Shown: positions 1 through 12,260, numbered from the stretch's first letter. The stretch is 64,000 nucleotides of DNA from Desarmillaria ectypa (GCA_030407005.1 JAUDYN010000006.1:3224001-3288000); one strand, 5' to 3'. A program made the numbers and translations. Notes: generated by a model from the sequence alone, not told the origin.

Positions 1-2891
1 ACTCCTCCGGAAGATATACAAGCACCCATTGGTAATGGTTGGATAGGATAGAATATGCGAGGCACAGCAAGAGACCTGTGAACCGAGGCTTCTTCTCAAC
101 TCGGTACCAATCCTACAAAAATAGAGAGCAGCAAGCGATCCAGGTTCAGCTGGTGGGAAAGTGATGCTAAGGAACGCTGGTCGCTGTCGTCGTTATCGTC
201 CCCAATGCACACGGCACCGAAAGGCACCAATGGACGAAGTGGTGGTTAGGGGAAAGGAAGTCGCGTTTCGGAGTTCGAAAATAAGTAATCTCGAGGTGAT
301 GGCGGGGTGCGGCTTTATGTAACCGTCATTTCACATTTCAGGGAGGTATTTTTAGCGGTTCTTTCTCTCTATTACGACCTCGATAATTTATCGCTAGAAT
401 GCAGACCGACATATATGGTACAATTCAAAATTCAGGGTATGTAATTATTGAGTGGGGTCAATAAAAAGTCTGACAATAATATACCGGCGGATACGCTTAT
501 TATCCCGCGGGCCACAAGTTTACAAGGGCCATGGTAACGGATGAATGGTCCCTAACACGAAAATTTGGCCGAAACATTTTTCTCCCGAAGACAAGTCCGG
601 GACAGACAGCATTCTGTCAGTTAACACGGCCCTCCAAAAGGCAGACAAGACTTGATCAAAGATAGATCTATAGCACAAAGCCCAGTCAGGGGAACTCTCA
701 AGGTCAAATGGCAGTTGAGATAGTAACGAAGGAAGAGATGGAGGTCCTGTCTGGTCCTGTCTCTCTAACTCCTCGTGTTGGTCCGTGGTTGAAACCCCCG
801 TCGCGACATTTGGAGAAATGGGTCGGCTAGCCACCGAGAACGCCAGCGACCGGAGCGACATCATGCAGTTGTATGTATCACCAAACCCGCAAAGTCTACC
901 CATCAAGATGATAATCTCTAGATGGTTCCTAACTATCAAAAGAGGGGCGCCTAATCGCAGAGGTGATCGCACCAGGTCACCTAGGAAACAACAAAATCAG
1001 CACAGAAAAGAAGGTCGCATACAACGTATCTCATCCGAGAACAAACAACTTTTGCAGTCAATACAAACGGACAGACCCACGACGAGCGGCGAAAGTGGGG
1101 AAAGTTCTCGGCCACACCTGCACCGCGTTCGCAACACTTGCCGTTGCACAAAAGGCACCGAAACGCGACACGATGGTCGGAAAGATGATAATTGTACTTT
1201 GTAGGTCCATGGGCCGTTTACAATCTCTGTTCCGTCTATAGGTGCCCTGGCACATGCTGCAAGTTCATGCGCTATATGGGAATAATAAGAGGCCGTACCT
1301 ACTCACGAACATCGGTCTTCAGCATAAATTACGAGACTTGACGGTGATCAATCCGGGTACTACACACGATATCCATTAGTGACGGATTCATATCGGACAA
1401 AAGCACACGAACAAGCAGCTATTTGCGAGATACGAACCACCATACGCGCGAGACATATGCGACTGGGCCCTTGAAGCGAGCTCCATCCAAGCCATACACG
1501 CTCCTCGGTTAACTATCGAATATTAGCACCAGAGGCGTCAAAGCGGGAGAACCCACACATATATCTTCGCACGCCCTGATCAGAGGGCCCATCAAGGGCG
1601 CGGCGGTGGCCACTGACAAGCCAAGGAAAGCTTGGAGGTCACTGCGCAGATACAACCTAAAAAAGGAAGTAAATCCCGAGTACATCCTCGTCGCTTGGAT
1701 AAAACGAACATCGCAACCCACAAGGAATGGATAGTAACTCTCAGGAATGGTCGACCCCAATACCACTTTAGTACGCATGCACTGACCATGTGTCCCAGTG
1801 TCGGGTATGCTCTTTACATTCCCCGAAGCCTTGGGAGAACCAAGTCTGTATGGATACCTATGGCAAGACGACGAGAACATTGTGGGCACTATGTACTCCG
1901 TCGTCGTCGTTCTAGCCATTACGAGGCACAATGATCAGACAGCGAAATTGCTCCTTGTATACCATGTATGCATGATAGTTTCGGAGCCGAGTGGCTTTAC
2001 CCTGGACATCTTGACTGGCCTGGAAAAAAAAAAGGTTTTTGTCAGGTCGCGAAAAGTATCACTGACATGGGAACCTGCCTTTTAATGAAAAGTTTCGGGC
2101 GTTACAAGATAGGGTTTGCTCTCCGTCGCCCGGGAAATTAATTTTGATGAAGGCAGACAAGTTCAAGAGACCATTTGCATATGGCAGGCTTACTCTAGAA
2201 TAACGCCTCAAAAATGTTAATGATATCTCCCTTCTCGAAATATATTTCTGAAATCGTTCGGCTCCACGCGAGTACGCCAAGCCTAAGCGCGCCTAAGTGA
2301 AGACCTAGTAAATTGAGTCATTTCAACCTTTCCATTTTGAAGCAGCCTTATCATGGACTAACCCAAGAGATACACAAATGCTTCTTGCTTCCTTCCGAGA
2401 GTACGACATGGCGTCAGCGGCCGCTTGTGGCACAGTCGGACAATGTCCACAACCGAAGAAACCAAGCACATACTTAGCCAACCATCTGTCCTTCCTGGTC
2501 TAGCGCGGAGCTAATACGGACATGTTCAACACCACGAGAACAAAGAAGATGCGCTCATTCATATACTTTACTCTGCGCTGTCAGTGGCACACCGTGTTAT
2601 TCGGAGATAACTGTGATATCGGTGAACGAAACGTAGGGACCTTCGTACTTGCTCCAGCAAGGAGGATGAAATGCAGATGATGGTGAAAAGAATGATGTCG
2701 CCAGTTCACTAATCTCGTCAAAAAAAAAGATCATCAATCAAGCATACATCAAAGCTGTGTAAATAAGAGTATATCATGCGTGTAATGCCATCGTAAAAAC
2801 TTGCAAAAGGTGCCCATTATTACTGTCCACGAAGATCAGAAAAGGGCGGGTGGTGACTGGGGAGGAAGAATTAATCTAGTCGGTATAATAA
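1..2891. other. Region without a supportable gene
   Basis: I see no recognisable domain on either strand here. The longest open frames (520-972 minus, 785-1204 plus, 1509-1931 minus) overlap one another on opposite strands and show no family motif, signal peptide or sensible splice continuation. The last 400 bases or so probably hold the 3' untranslated part of the oxysterol-binding gene that ends at 2892 on the minus strand. A lineage-specific gene cannot be excluded. Confidence 0.4.
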
Positions 2892-4666
2892 TTATGAAGA
2901 GAGCTTAGCGTCAGCAGAGCCGACTATATGATACTGCGAAGGTTCTTGGAGCTCCTCCTCGAGCGCCTTCCAGCCTTCTGTCGTTAGTACCGGTACTCCA
3001 GATTCGATATCCTTGCCAAAATACCGAGGTACATACCTAAACGCAAGCCTTGAATAAGTAAAAATAAAACAAAGAAAAAAAACACGCACTCGATACCCTT
3101 CTTCTTCCTCTCAGCAGCCTCTTCTCTCTGCCTCTGCTCTATAGCCACCTTCTCCCTCGTCGCATCCGAATACTCCTTATTCTGTAACCTCCTCGTAACG
3201 TTATCCCAAAGTCGTCTACTCTCATGCGGCAACTGTCTCTCCAGCGGCCTCACCTGTTTCGGAATAACCTCCAGCTTCCCGATATCGATCAGCGTCGAGT
3301 ACTCCACCTCCGAGACGGTCGCCAAATCTGCTCTCGACGTTGCATTCGAACGAGGGAGGGACATATGAACCGGGGAGGGAGAGGAACTCGCAGAAGAGGT
3401 CGTATTAGGGTACGAACCGGACCCTACCCGCCGCCAGCGAATATGCCCTCTCCAGGACCCGTCAAACACAGCTACGACAAGCGACTGAGGGACGTCCTTG
3501 GCCGCCTTCCAGCCGTCGACCTTGTCGCCCTCGTTGACGAGATGTATGATCCCCTCTAACCGGAACCGCGCTTTGCCCAACCATGACTCCTCCTTATACT
3601 CGATGATCGCCCGAAACTTGGGCCCATGTTTGCCCCCCGTACAAGTGATAATCGTCGTATCTGTCACCGTGACATAAAAGCTCCCCCTCAGCAGCCCGTT
3701 CACACTGGCAACAGGATGTGTAACCTGGTACTGCTCGCCCTCCCCGTGTCCCCCGGTAATCTTCACGAACATCCCCTTGTTATAGCTCCCAGGAAGAACC
3801 CTGACCGTCATCGCCGCGGAGACCTTGGCGGATATCTGGTCGACGCCCAGGAGTTCAAGCGAGCGGTCGGGACAGGATGCATAGTACGCCGATACGGGAG
3901 GGTGGTGAGAGACTTGCTCTGTAACGTACGCTATCCGGAGTTTCTCTTGGCTTCCAAGGGCGTTGAGTGATGTTGATGGGCTCTTGCTCGTGCTGCTCTT
4001 GGAGCTCCTGCCGCTCTTGATGCTGGAGCTCTCCAATGAGCTCGTCCTCGCGGGTTCTGTCAGGACGATGAGCGGTTGGTCCGGGTGCCCTGAGCTAACG
4101 ACCGGGAAGACGTCCCAGTGAGCCCGGAAGTGTTCTCCTAGTACGGAGTTGTACGGCTTGAATACCCTACCAGACTAGTATGATAGACAGTCAGGAAATA
4201 TATTGATACCAAAAAGAGCCTTTGAGACGCACGACGTATTTGAGATCCTTTGTAAAAGTGAAACGCAAGACGGCCAACATTCGTTCAAAGGGATCGTCAG
4301 AGTCATTAATACTGCTCCTCATCAGCGTTAGTGGCATCAAGTAAACCCATGGAACTCACGCAGCGAAAAAATCTGGTCTGTCGAGGTACTGCGACCACTC
4401 GAGGTTGGGAATAGGCTCTAGGAGTGATGCTGGTAATGAAAGGCGCCTATGAAGCCAGTATTACTCTCCTACAGGTATCCACAAAGGCTTTGGAAAACGT
4501 ACATGGTAGCAATATCCTTCACCCCAAAGCACTTCTTGACGAGCTGGACAATCATCTTGAGCTTGCCTCCTTCACCGGCGTCACCTGTATCCGCCACTGA
4601 GACAGCTGGTTCGTCCTCGTCATCAGGTAGTGGCACAGCTGGATCCTTCTTGGATATTGAGGACAT
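2892..4666 (-). CDS. Oxysterol-binding protein, short Osh4/Kes1-like type
   Basis: Lipid-transfer protein that would exchange sterol and phosphoinositide between membranes. Five exons join cleanly: 4666-4503, 4446-4360, 4311-4233, 4174-3090 and 3036-2892, giving 1,560 nt and 519 residues. The four introns are 49-58 nt with GT/AG ends. The family fingerprint EQVSHHPP lies near residue 195 and is preceded by the conserved FKPYNSVLGEHFRAHWD stretch. There is no PH domain or ankyrin repeat, so this is the short type. A Ser-rich insert sits before the fingerprint, and a basic, Glu-rich helix (KVAIEQRQREEAAERKKK) lies near the C-terminus as in other family members. The start is the first ATG of the conserved frame. 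It is tandem with the next two minus-strand genes. Confidence is high for the family, lower for the exact start. Confidence 0.93.
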
Positions 4667-5773
4667 GATGGCGAACGAAGAGGAAGAAAGAAGGAAAGAA
4701 AGGGCGGACGAACGTGGTAAAAGGGAGAGGTCAAATTAGGAAATCGACTTTCCTTCTCTTCCCTTTGTACGGCGACCACCCTATTTTCTATCCTGCGGCG
4801 TCGTGATACGATTATCCAGCAGGTACTGCCTTCGTCGTATTGCTCTAAGAAAGCACTGCTGAGGTCCAGTATGAAGTCATACTAACCCCTCCGGGGACAG
4901 TGGGCTGCGGAAGCCCTTTGCAATTGTTTGGCGGAGATTCCTTCATTTTTCAGAAAGGTAAACAGTGCTGACATTGCAACGTGTTTTCATGATGGGTACT
5001 ATGCAACACAGCTCTGCGAACAAGTTCGGAACAATGAAACCTTGTGTCTTAAAACTATAAAGAGAGACACTACCTCTACGATCATACTTTTGATTGATAC
5101 TTTGCTAGATGAGTACTCAATAATAATTCAAGCTTCAAACCTTTTACGCTTCAGGCCCCTGCGCCAGCCTATGACATCATCATTCTCTAGCTCTGCTTCT
5201 CTATTCTCTATTCAATGACTGAGCTTTTATCGTTGATGGTATTGTGATCCCCCCTCTTGTATGACTAAGTGTAGCCCTTCTTGTGTGAATATGGACAATA
5301 AAAACTCTGTTACTCTGTCTTCATAATGCCATGGCAAGAGCAGAACTTGTTCTCTGCCTTGGAGAACTCGGTACATTCTCCTCGTATCCTATCTTTATCC
5401 TTCTGAGACTTCTTCTGATGTTCTCGTGTTCTTAAGGCCAAACCGAAAAAACTATAGGCTCCTACGCAAATTCAGGTCAGATCGCAGTACCTGGGACCTG
5501 CAGGGACTCTACACTGCTTCCCACAACAACGTTGGTTACCACAAACCGACCGAACACACGTCCGTCCTCTGGCTTCCACCTCGTTAACAACTCTGGTGTA
5601 TACAACGAAAGCATTACGAATAGATATTAAATATACTATAAGTTCACTCAAAAAAAAAAAAAAAAAAACGACCAGACCAGAACGGGGGGAAAGGGAAGGA
5701 GCCCTACGACGTCTGAATTTTTTCGAGGATCACCAATGAAGCCACAATCCAACTTTGGATTCTAATCCCGCGC
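4667..5773. other. Intergenic region with poly(A) run
   Basis: Between two minus-strand genes. The part next to 4667 should contain the promoter of the oxysterol-binding gene. A 19-nt A-run lies at 5650-5668. The 291-nt plus-strand frame at 4928-5218 has no recognisable motif and I do not call it. Confidence 0.5.
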
Positions 5774-6597
5774 TCAGCGATATAGATCGGGTAGGCTTCC
5801 TCCTGCACAACAGCATGAGCGACATAACTCACCAAGCACAAAGCATGGACCCACATTCATATTCCCATCCCTTCTGGAAAGTCTCGCCGTCGTAGCCACC
5901 GGGTGCTTCGAGTCCTTCACATACAATGTCTTATACCTCGTCTCCGGGAACGCAGGGTCGTTCCCAACAGATATAACCTTCCACTTGTACTCCAACCCGT
6001 CTGGACCTACAAATATCCGGCTGGTGGACCTACAATATCGAGTCATTCAGTACGGTACCCCTCCCAACACGGTGGGTCACCACCTACATGCGATTGCTTT
6101 TCTTCAGAAGATCCTTCACGGCTCCACTTTTGTTACCTATACTCATCATACTAAAGGAATGAGCTCCGCGCCGCCACACCAAGATGGATGGATAGACGAA
6201 CCCACCTGTTCTTATCCATCGACCTCCCAGACCCAGACCACATAACTCTCGCAATCTCCGAACCTCCCTCACCGTACCCACCCGTGAGGACCGTCAACAG
6301 GTTCCCTTCCTCCGTCATCGAATACGCGACGGACCTATCACTCGAGCTCTCGTCCTTATTTATAAACTGGATCTTTTTTTTTCACAGCATCAATCACAAT
6401 CCATCTCCCATCGCTGACTCGTCGCTCACCGTGCGCCCCGTGCCTCCATTACCAATCAGCAGCGTTTGTCTCCTCCAGAGCCGCTTCACGTAGTGGTCCG
6501 GTATAATCGTAGACGAAGTCGAGGAGAGGTCGTACTCGGACCCGTCTCCGTACTCTCTCGAGCGGATGAGCATCGTGTTGTCTGGTGTAAATGGCAT
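5774..6597 (-). CDS. DUF6593-type basidiomycete protein with two apparent frame breaks
   Basis: Function unknown. The closest family I recognise is the basidiomycete DUF6593 group, from an N-terminal FTPDNT segment and a C-terminal RIFVGPDGLEYKWK segment. Model: exon 6597-6206, intron with AG at 6142-6143, exon 6141-6088, then exon 6029-5774. The total is 702 nt, a multiple of three. The first exon as printed changes frame twice. The DGRWIVIDAV stretch near 6400-6383 is one frame off. Frame returns at a 9-base A run (T run 6374-6382 on plus); the first shift falls near a GGGG run around 6432. Two compensating homopolymer indels suggest either sequence error or early decay. Without the shifts a TGA at 6396 would stop the protein after 67 residues. 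The family assignment is from memory of conserved motifs only. Confidence 0.55.
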
Positions 6598-7205
6598 ATG
6601 ATGGGAGGAACAAGGAGAAGTAATGGGGGCGCGAGCGATAGGAGAATCTGGGTGCAATTGCAAAATAGATACAGCCCGGACCGGAAGCCTAGGCCGGTAG
6701 TCGCGTAAAGCTGCTGCTTAGTTTTTCCAGAGGTGAGGAGTTCCTTGGAGATTTCCAAGGGGATTTCTCGGTGGAAGATGTACAGTACCTCCGAAGGGTA
6801 ATACTGGCCCCGATCAGGAACACAAGTTGGTCTATCTCGGAGGTAAAATTTCGCGTACGTTGAACTTCAGCGCTTCAGCATTGAAGCAAAGCAAGAAGGC
6901 CATGTTGACGCAGAAAGTCTCGACCATCACGGTAAATGAAAAACCGCTGGAACTTTATGCCAAGCGGAGGCGCGCAATCTCTGTGCGCCGCCTTCCCCGT
7001 CGTTCCCCGATGCCTGCCTGTTGGACGATGAAATATAGGTTCCTCGCTCGCAGCCGGCCGGTCGCCATACAAGTCGAGGTTCTGGTCCAGGGTGGTCAAG
7101 ATTTGCCCGCAGATACCTTATAACGACCGGATCTTCTGTTGTGGTGGTGAGAGTAACCTGGAGGTAAACAGATACCCGTGTCATTAAGAGATATTTACAT
7201 ACTGT
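6598..7205. other. Intergenic region
   Basis: Lies between the DUF6593-like gene and the 3' end of the CIAO1 gene, both on the minus strand. It should contain the CIAO1 3' UTR and the promoter of the smaller gene. Overlapping frames here look like chance. Confidence 0.5.
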
Positions 7206-8710
7206 CTACCTGGAAGTAACTCTCCATACCTTACAACCTCCATCATCACCCGCAGTAGCTAGCATATCCTCGAAACCAGTCCTGGGGCACCAGACGACGG
7301 AATTCACATCGTACACATCGTGTGCACACTCCAGCTTTGCAATCATCTTATGTTCCAGGATCCCATCGCCTGGCATTTCCTGTAAGACAAATTGTGTGAG
7401 CCTCAAACTCGTCCAGCCTTGGAATTTGACTCACGACGAGCTCCCAAACGCGTATGACCCCGTCGCCACCGGTACTAGCAAGCCATCCCGCTCCCGCTCC
7501 CTTTCCTTTCCCCCACGATACGGAATACACCGGCCTATCGTGCCCCTCCAGGACCAACACCTGTTTGAACTCAAACTGCCCCGTTCGCTTCCACACCCTC
7601 ACCGTCTTGTCATCTGATCCCGAGGCAAGGTACTGGCCACTCGGGGACCACGCCAACGCCCATACCGTCGACTTGTGGCCGGTAAGTGTCGCGCAGCAAA
7701 ACCAGTCATCTTCTGGGTCGTCCACGTAGAGCCTGATCGTGTCATCGTAGGATCCAGAGGCGAGAATCTGCACGAGTGAGTGGTCAACCGACATGGGTTG
7801 GGTTAGGGATTTGAACGACCTCTTCGGTGGGGTGCCATGCTACGCATTTGACGTCTTGAGAATGCTCCATGATGACGCCTAGACATTCAAAGTCGGCATC
7901 GGGTTGGACTAGAAGGTAAATGTGAGCATGAGTGACAATTAAAAGGATAGATGGGCGTCAAAACGCGACGCGACCACAAATGAAACGCTGCAAAACGTGC
8001 CATAACTCTGAACACATTGCAGGGTCCCTCGATGATTTTTGGGTAGGCTACCTGCCATAGTAGAACTAATGATATGAGCAAAAAATTGTCTCTACCCGCT
8101 CTTCTTGTTATGAGCACGAGGAAATGCCGCAATGTGCCTCGATTCCTGAGCACATCGCAATTGTAGAACAGACTATTGGCGATAGCAGAAGCATGCATGG
8201 CCAATGGAACGAACAAAGAATTGCCCCGCGACGCACCTTCCCAGACCCAAACAGATTTGTCCCGACTACAGCTCGCCAACAGCATCCCTGTAGAGGAGTA
8301 CCCAACACTTTTACACTCCGTCTCGTGTCCCTCCAAGAGACTCACGCATTCCCACTCCTCCCCTTCTTCCCGCTCCCATATCCCGACATTCGAGTCAAAC
8401 GATGCCGTCGCGAGTGTCTTGCCAGATGGGGCCCAAGCAATGGCACGCACGGTCTTGGTGTGGCCCGTTGGTATTGACGTGAGAAATGTGAACTTGTCAG
8501 CAGAAGGTGTGTACCCGTACAGCCGAACAGTCTTATCACTGGAACAAGAAGCTAGGATCGGTTTGGTAGGGTTCCAGGCAACGTGCCAGGCGCGATCTTC
8601 ATGGCCTGTACTCATCGAATGAGCAATGCATTCAATGTGTGTGAAAGAAAAGATGAAAAACCTGGAAGTTCGGCTATCAGAGAAATATCGTAGGGGAAAT
8701 CTTCATTCAT
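7206..8710 (-). CDS. CIA1: CIAO1/Cia1, cytosolic iron-sulfur assembly WD40 protein
   Basis: Scaffold of the CIA targeting complex, which delivers Fe-S clusters to cytosolic and nuclear apoproteins. Five exons: 8710-8662, 8605-8237, 7908-7820, 7767-7435 and 7379-7206. They sum to 1,014 nt, 337 residues, the normal size for this single-propeller family. WD-type repeats with GH...WD/E spacing run through the whole protein, for example GHEDRAWHVAWNP near the start, GHTKTVRAIAWAPSG, GHETECKSVGYSSTG, EHSQDVKCVAWHP, GHKSTVWALAWSPSG and GHDRPVYSVSW. Exon 1 encodes only 16 residues and is joined at Pro-Gly, in phase with HEDRAWH. The second intron is long (328 nt) for this window. Its promoter is shared head-to-head with a small plus-strand transcription start near 8872. 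Confidence 0.95.
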
Positions 8711-8871
8711 GGTGGGTGTTACAGCGAAAGAATTTGTTTCGGCTTTTCGGACGTCTGACGTCATTTTGCCTCGAAATTTGTTTGTAAAAACTAATATAAT
8801 ATACAGAATATTACTACTATTGACTATGACACGTTTAGCTCATCATACACAGATCCCGCCCACCCAACGAG

Positions 8872-8879
8872 TATAAAAA
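8872..8879 (+). promoter_or_regulatory. TATA box with CT-rich start region
   Basis: TATAAAAA is followed by about 60 nt of pyrimidine-rich sequence (8880-8940), the usual look of a fungal core promoter. It faces away from CIAO1, whose ATG is at 8710, so the 8711-8871 gap would serve both strands. What it drives is unclear; the only downstream frame is the short ORF at 8999. Confidence 0.5.
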
Positions 8880-8998
8880 GCCATCTTCTTCATTCCATCC
8901 CTCATTACTCCTTTCCTTCCTTCTCTAATCATCTCTCTATCGACCGACGGCCCTTTCCACGTTCACGCCAGAACGATGTATTGACCCGTGAGTACGAC

Positions 8999-9079
8999 AT
9001 GTCGGACCAACAACCCTCATCCTCCAAGGAACTCAAAAACAACTGCTTCAGTTACTTTTCTTGCATAAACAAGTGGTAA
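8999..9079 (+). CDS. Possible 26-residue peptide
   Basis: A short frame starting at the second ATG after the TATA box. It reads MSDQQPSSS at the N-terminus and has Cys residues near its end (NCFSYFSCINKW). The stop overlaps a GTAAG donor-like site at 9076, so the true product may be spliced and longer. I recognise no family. An upstream ATG at 8976 opens a two-codon frame only. Supported by promoter context, not by homology. Confidence 0.2.
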   Translation: MSDQQPSSSKELKNNCFSYFSCINKW

Positions 9080-9164
9080 GACCGATTATGCTTGGGCGCA
9101 ATGGACAATAGTATCGGGGTCCTGCTCCAAAATTAGCGGTACAGGGGAAGTCAAAAGTGAAAAT

Positions 9165-9542
9165 CTACCGAGGATCCTCTGCGATACCCAATATCTGGTT
9201 GCCGACTACGAATTCCCGCGTTCCGGCACGCGCCGGTCGAACAGAGACGAACACTGTGTCTTCGAGAGCCCGAGCGTGGAATATATCTTCTTCAGGCCTT
9301 TCAGCTTGCGTGTTAGAGGTATCAGGAGAACAGCAGGAAGAAGCGCACTCTCTCCAGAAGAAACCTGGGAACCTTTTCAGATACCATGTCATTCCTCCAA
9401 CATCCGGCTCGATGAAACGTGTCAAGTATGGAGAAGAATGAGATCGAGATACCCCGTATCCTACTGTAGGAGCGGCAAACGTTGGAGAAGCGAAGACATA
9501 AGCACAGGTCAGGGATAATAGGAAAAGTATGAAGTTCATCAT
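9165..9542 (-). CDS. Small secreted protein, unknown function
   Basis: An open frame of 125 residues from the first of two adjacent Met codons. The N-terminus (MMNFILFLLSLTCAYVFA, then SPTFA) is a clear signal peptide with a small-residue cleavage site. The mature part has about 105 residues with three cysteines (WRECASSCCS) and no repeat or transmembrane segment. A TATATA box lies at 9565-9570, only about 23 nt upstream of the ATG, so the transcript leader would be very short or transcription may start elsewhere. No intron is needed. I do not recognise a family; a small secreted or effector-like role is only a guess. Confidence 0.5.
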   Translation of the reverse strand: MMNFILFLLSLTCAYVFASPTFAAPTVGYGVSRSHSSPYLTRFIEPDVGGMTWYLKRFPGFFWRECASSCCSPDTSNTQAERPEEDIFHARALEDTVFVSVRPARAGTREFVVGNQILGIAEDPR

Positions 9543-9570
9543 GCAGTCTTGGCTGCAGGTGTAGTATATA

Positions 9571-10434
9571 AGCAATCGACGGACCAGCCGTCAATTCCTA
9601 GGCTGATCGATGACGTTTAGCTAGATACATTTCGACAAAGGCCTGGCACATACCAAGGTCAGCACGCTGATACGGAACAGTTGAGTGGCAGATGTCTAGC
9701 CGCAGCTAATTTAATAGTTCGTTCGTTCGTTGACGCGTCGCCAGGACAGTGGAGGCAGTGTAGTGACCGGGAAACAGGGTGGAGTCTATGCGTAAAAGAA
9801 TAGCATCGGCGTGAAAGGAGGGGCATCTATCCCAACAAGGCTGTAACCTTGTATTGATCAATATTAGCATAAGATATTATGGAAGGAAATGAGGGCACCT
9901 CACATCACGCTGGACACATTGTGTTTGAAAGGTACTATGTGGGCACAACAGTCGGAATCCTAGCGTGGTCGCATAAGGAAAAACAAGATGACAACAGAAC
10001 CGGTTGCTTGGGTCGAGAGAGCATGTTAACGTCTACCAGAATCGACATAGTCTGCGCCAGTCCACTACCACAGAGTCTACTACCAGCACTTAGATTAACT
10101 TTCCGACAAAGTAGTAGTAGTAGTCGCACTGGTAAGCGGTCCCTATCAACGATTTGCCGGGGATCTGAGACCAGGGATAAGACATCAAAGCATGACAGAT
10201 AGAGGAACACGCTTTCATTGATCGATAGAGTGGCCGTCTGCAAGTTTCCAAGCAGCCACTTGCTCCGCGCTTCTGAAAAATAGAACCAGTGACGAAAAAT
10301 GATGAACGAAATAATCATTCTATTAGAGGCTCATATTCCAGTGACGAAGGGTAGAGGGTTGCAGGAAAGATAGTTCAGCAAATACCAGACGTCATGCCTG
10401 ATCGGATGCGCTCTTCAGGCAGTTCTCGAACCAC
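9571..10434. other. Intergenic region with short simple repeats
   Basis: No gene recognised. Contains a four-unit GTTC/GTTCG run at about 9717-9732 and an AGTAGTAGTAGT tract at about 10110-10122. Frames in this span overlap on both strands without motif support. Confidence 0.45.
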
Positions 10435-11110
10435 TCAATATTTTAACGCGGCAGTCTGGCGGACTGGTTGACAAGTCAGCATGACGATGAGAACTAGCAG
10501 TATCTCCAAAGTCATACTAGTAGCATTAATCAGATCAGGACTTGAATGGTCACGGTTGAGCTGAACGTAGCACTCCTCCAATTGCATGAGATGCTCACGG
10601 AGACAGGCGAGGTGAGACACTTTCTCACGGCCGAGAGCAAGATGGATCTTTGACCAACACGGCGTGAGCAACCAATGGCCCCCACATGACCGACTGAAAC
10701 GGTTCTTCGTCGCAGTAGGACATGTAGAATTGGATATCCAATATGTATTGGTGTGATCGAGACAGCACCGTTCAAATCATTGAGATCTCTCATGGCCTTC
10801 AATACGTCATTATCAAAGTCATGTTCTATCTCTGACCATATCGGGGGACACATGGAAGTCGACACGGATTTCCATGCCTTGCAGACCTGCGAAATGGCCC
10901 AGGAATCGTGGTTTGTATCAAAATTACTAAACGAAGACTCTGGACTTGAGACGCGCAAGGAAATTTTCTATAAGAACCTCGAGGGGAAGATGCAGGACGG
11001 GGGCTAATGGACTTGCAGGAAAGGCGAGTTTGACGTATGGGCGCTGGTGAGATGACGTGGAAAGATCATTTTGTTTTGGTAGTAATTGGCAATGTGCATA
11101 GATCACCACA
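10435..11110 (-). pseudogene. F-box/LRR protein relic
   Basis: Decayed basidiomycete F-box gene. Reading the minus strand, a degenerate F-box (LAPVLHLPLEVLIENFLARLK, about 11020-10965) is followed one frame away by the usual second half (SWAISQVCKAWKSVSTSMCPPIWSEIEHD, about 10905-10820). A later segment, MSYCDEEPFQSVMWGPLVAHA and then ALGREKVSHLACLREHLMQLEE, again lies in different frames. At least two frame breaks exclude a normal protein. The 10660-10860 part is clearly related to 41590-41850 on the plus strand, which keeps the correct frame over DEEPFQSVMWGQLVTHAERWSK. F-box proteins normally act as SCF ubiquitin-ligase substrate receptors. Confidence 0.75.
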
Positions 11111-11159
11111 CTCTGCGTTGCCTTTGCATCCGCATCGACGCGTCTGAATCGGAGAATCT

Positions 11160-11340
11160 GAGGCCAAAGCTTGGTGTCATATTCGTTGGCAGCAGTACAG
11201 GTAAATGCAGTCGCTCGCTGTTCCCACGTATTGCCGCTGTCGTTCTCTTTTTCTCGCTAGAGATTAAAACGAAATACGGAGTCTGCTTCTCCTTTAACAA
11301 TAAGAATATAGTCACTGTGGATTGCGCTTAGAGGCAGAGA
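11160..11340. repeat. Dispersed repeat, copy 1 (partner at 38690-38840)
   Basis: Reverse complement of this segment aligns with 38690-38840. Shared blocks include the TAAGCGCAATCCAC block, TTATTGTTAAA, GCGAGAAAAAGAGAA and GCGAGCGACT...TGCATTTACCTG. In both places one frame stays open over the conserved core (SRS-FP-I--V-LFFS followed by SFNNK), so it may be an old coding segment. I cannot name it. Confidence 0.7.
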
Positions 11341-11372
11341 TTTGTCTGTTTAGTGAGAGAAGCCGTCAATAA

Positions 11373-11567
11373 TTAAAGGTCTAGCCTTGCGGTTGCAAAG
11401 AGAAATATTTCGGACAGAATTTCAGGAACAAGGGATTCAATGGGCGGGTTATGCGACTCTTGGATCTCAGCTTCAGCTGACATCGAGATGGTTTGCATAT
11501 CACAGATAGAATGTTTTCTCGTACTGGACCCTCGAAGAGCATGAGCTAAGGCATCGTTTACGAGCAA
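11373..11567 (-). pseudogene. F-box N-terminal fragment
   Basis: The open frame contains NPPIESLVPEILSEIFLFA, a classic basidiomycete F-box core (P-I-x-x-L-x-P-E-I-L-S-E-I-F), preceded by a Glu-rich segment as usual. It stops directly after the F-box and is not followed by the expected VC-x-x-W segment within a sensible intron distance; the next sequence on that strand is the dispersed repeat. Best read as a truncated copy separate from the one at 10435-11110. Confidence 0.65.
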
Positions 11568-12260
11568 AAAAATTACTCACCTCATTGTCTTTCACCGTTC
11601 AACTTCACTCTCTGACGGTGTTACCCTTTTCCGAGATTCGAGATATCGCCACGGATATCGCTGACAGTGACAATGACTCAAAAATTCAGCGTGATGGTTC
11701 CTTTGTTGTGCTTTTTCGGGTATATCGGGCCGAGACCGAGGTTGCCTGTTCTTCGATAACACCAACACCACTTCGAATGATGCCATTGACAGCGTTTTCC
11801 AAGGAGATATGCAACGAGGGTGCACCTTCCTGTTATGAACGGAAAATGTCCAGCGAACCCGATTGGTACCACTTCGACCGTTATGATGGTAGGTCACTTC
11901 GGTTTAATCAACTCCTACTTATCAGGCCGTGACATAGTTACTCTAACATTTGTCGAGCAGTTTGATGTATCCTACACCACCACTTCACGGGATTATCTCA
12001 GGCAGTTTTGTCTTGCAAATGAAGGATTGAGGTTATGCGTTTCATCGAAGCTCACCTCGCATACGAATCTGACATTGCATCTTTGTATTTATAAGTATTC
12101 GACGAGCACGATTGGAGTCTGTGAGCAACGGCACGTCTTTAACCGAATAGTCGTTAATGGGGTAAGAAATGCACGGGACCTTGTTACCTTTCCGTTCGCT
12201 ACTTCAGCTCAGCTGCCTATTTAACCAACACAGGGTTTGTGACAGTGTCTAAATCCCATC
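11568..12260. other. Region upstream of the epoxide-hydrolase-like gene
   Basis: No supportable gene. Frames at 11585-11932 (plus) and 11592-11897 (minus) overlap and show no motif. The final part is presumably the promoter of the gene starting at 12261; I see no clear TATA box. Confidence 0.4.

Noticed and set aside
5903..6245. Plus-strand open frames of 83-86 codons
   Set aside because: They lie antisense to the conserved exons of the DUF6593-like gene and show no motif.
8176..8622. Plus-strand 148-codon open frame
   Set aside because: Exact antisense of the CIAO1 WD40 exon; the minus strand has the family motifs and in-phase splice sites.
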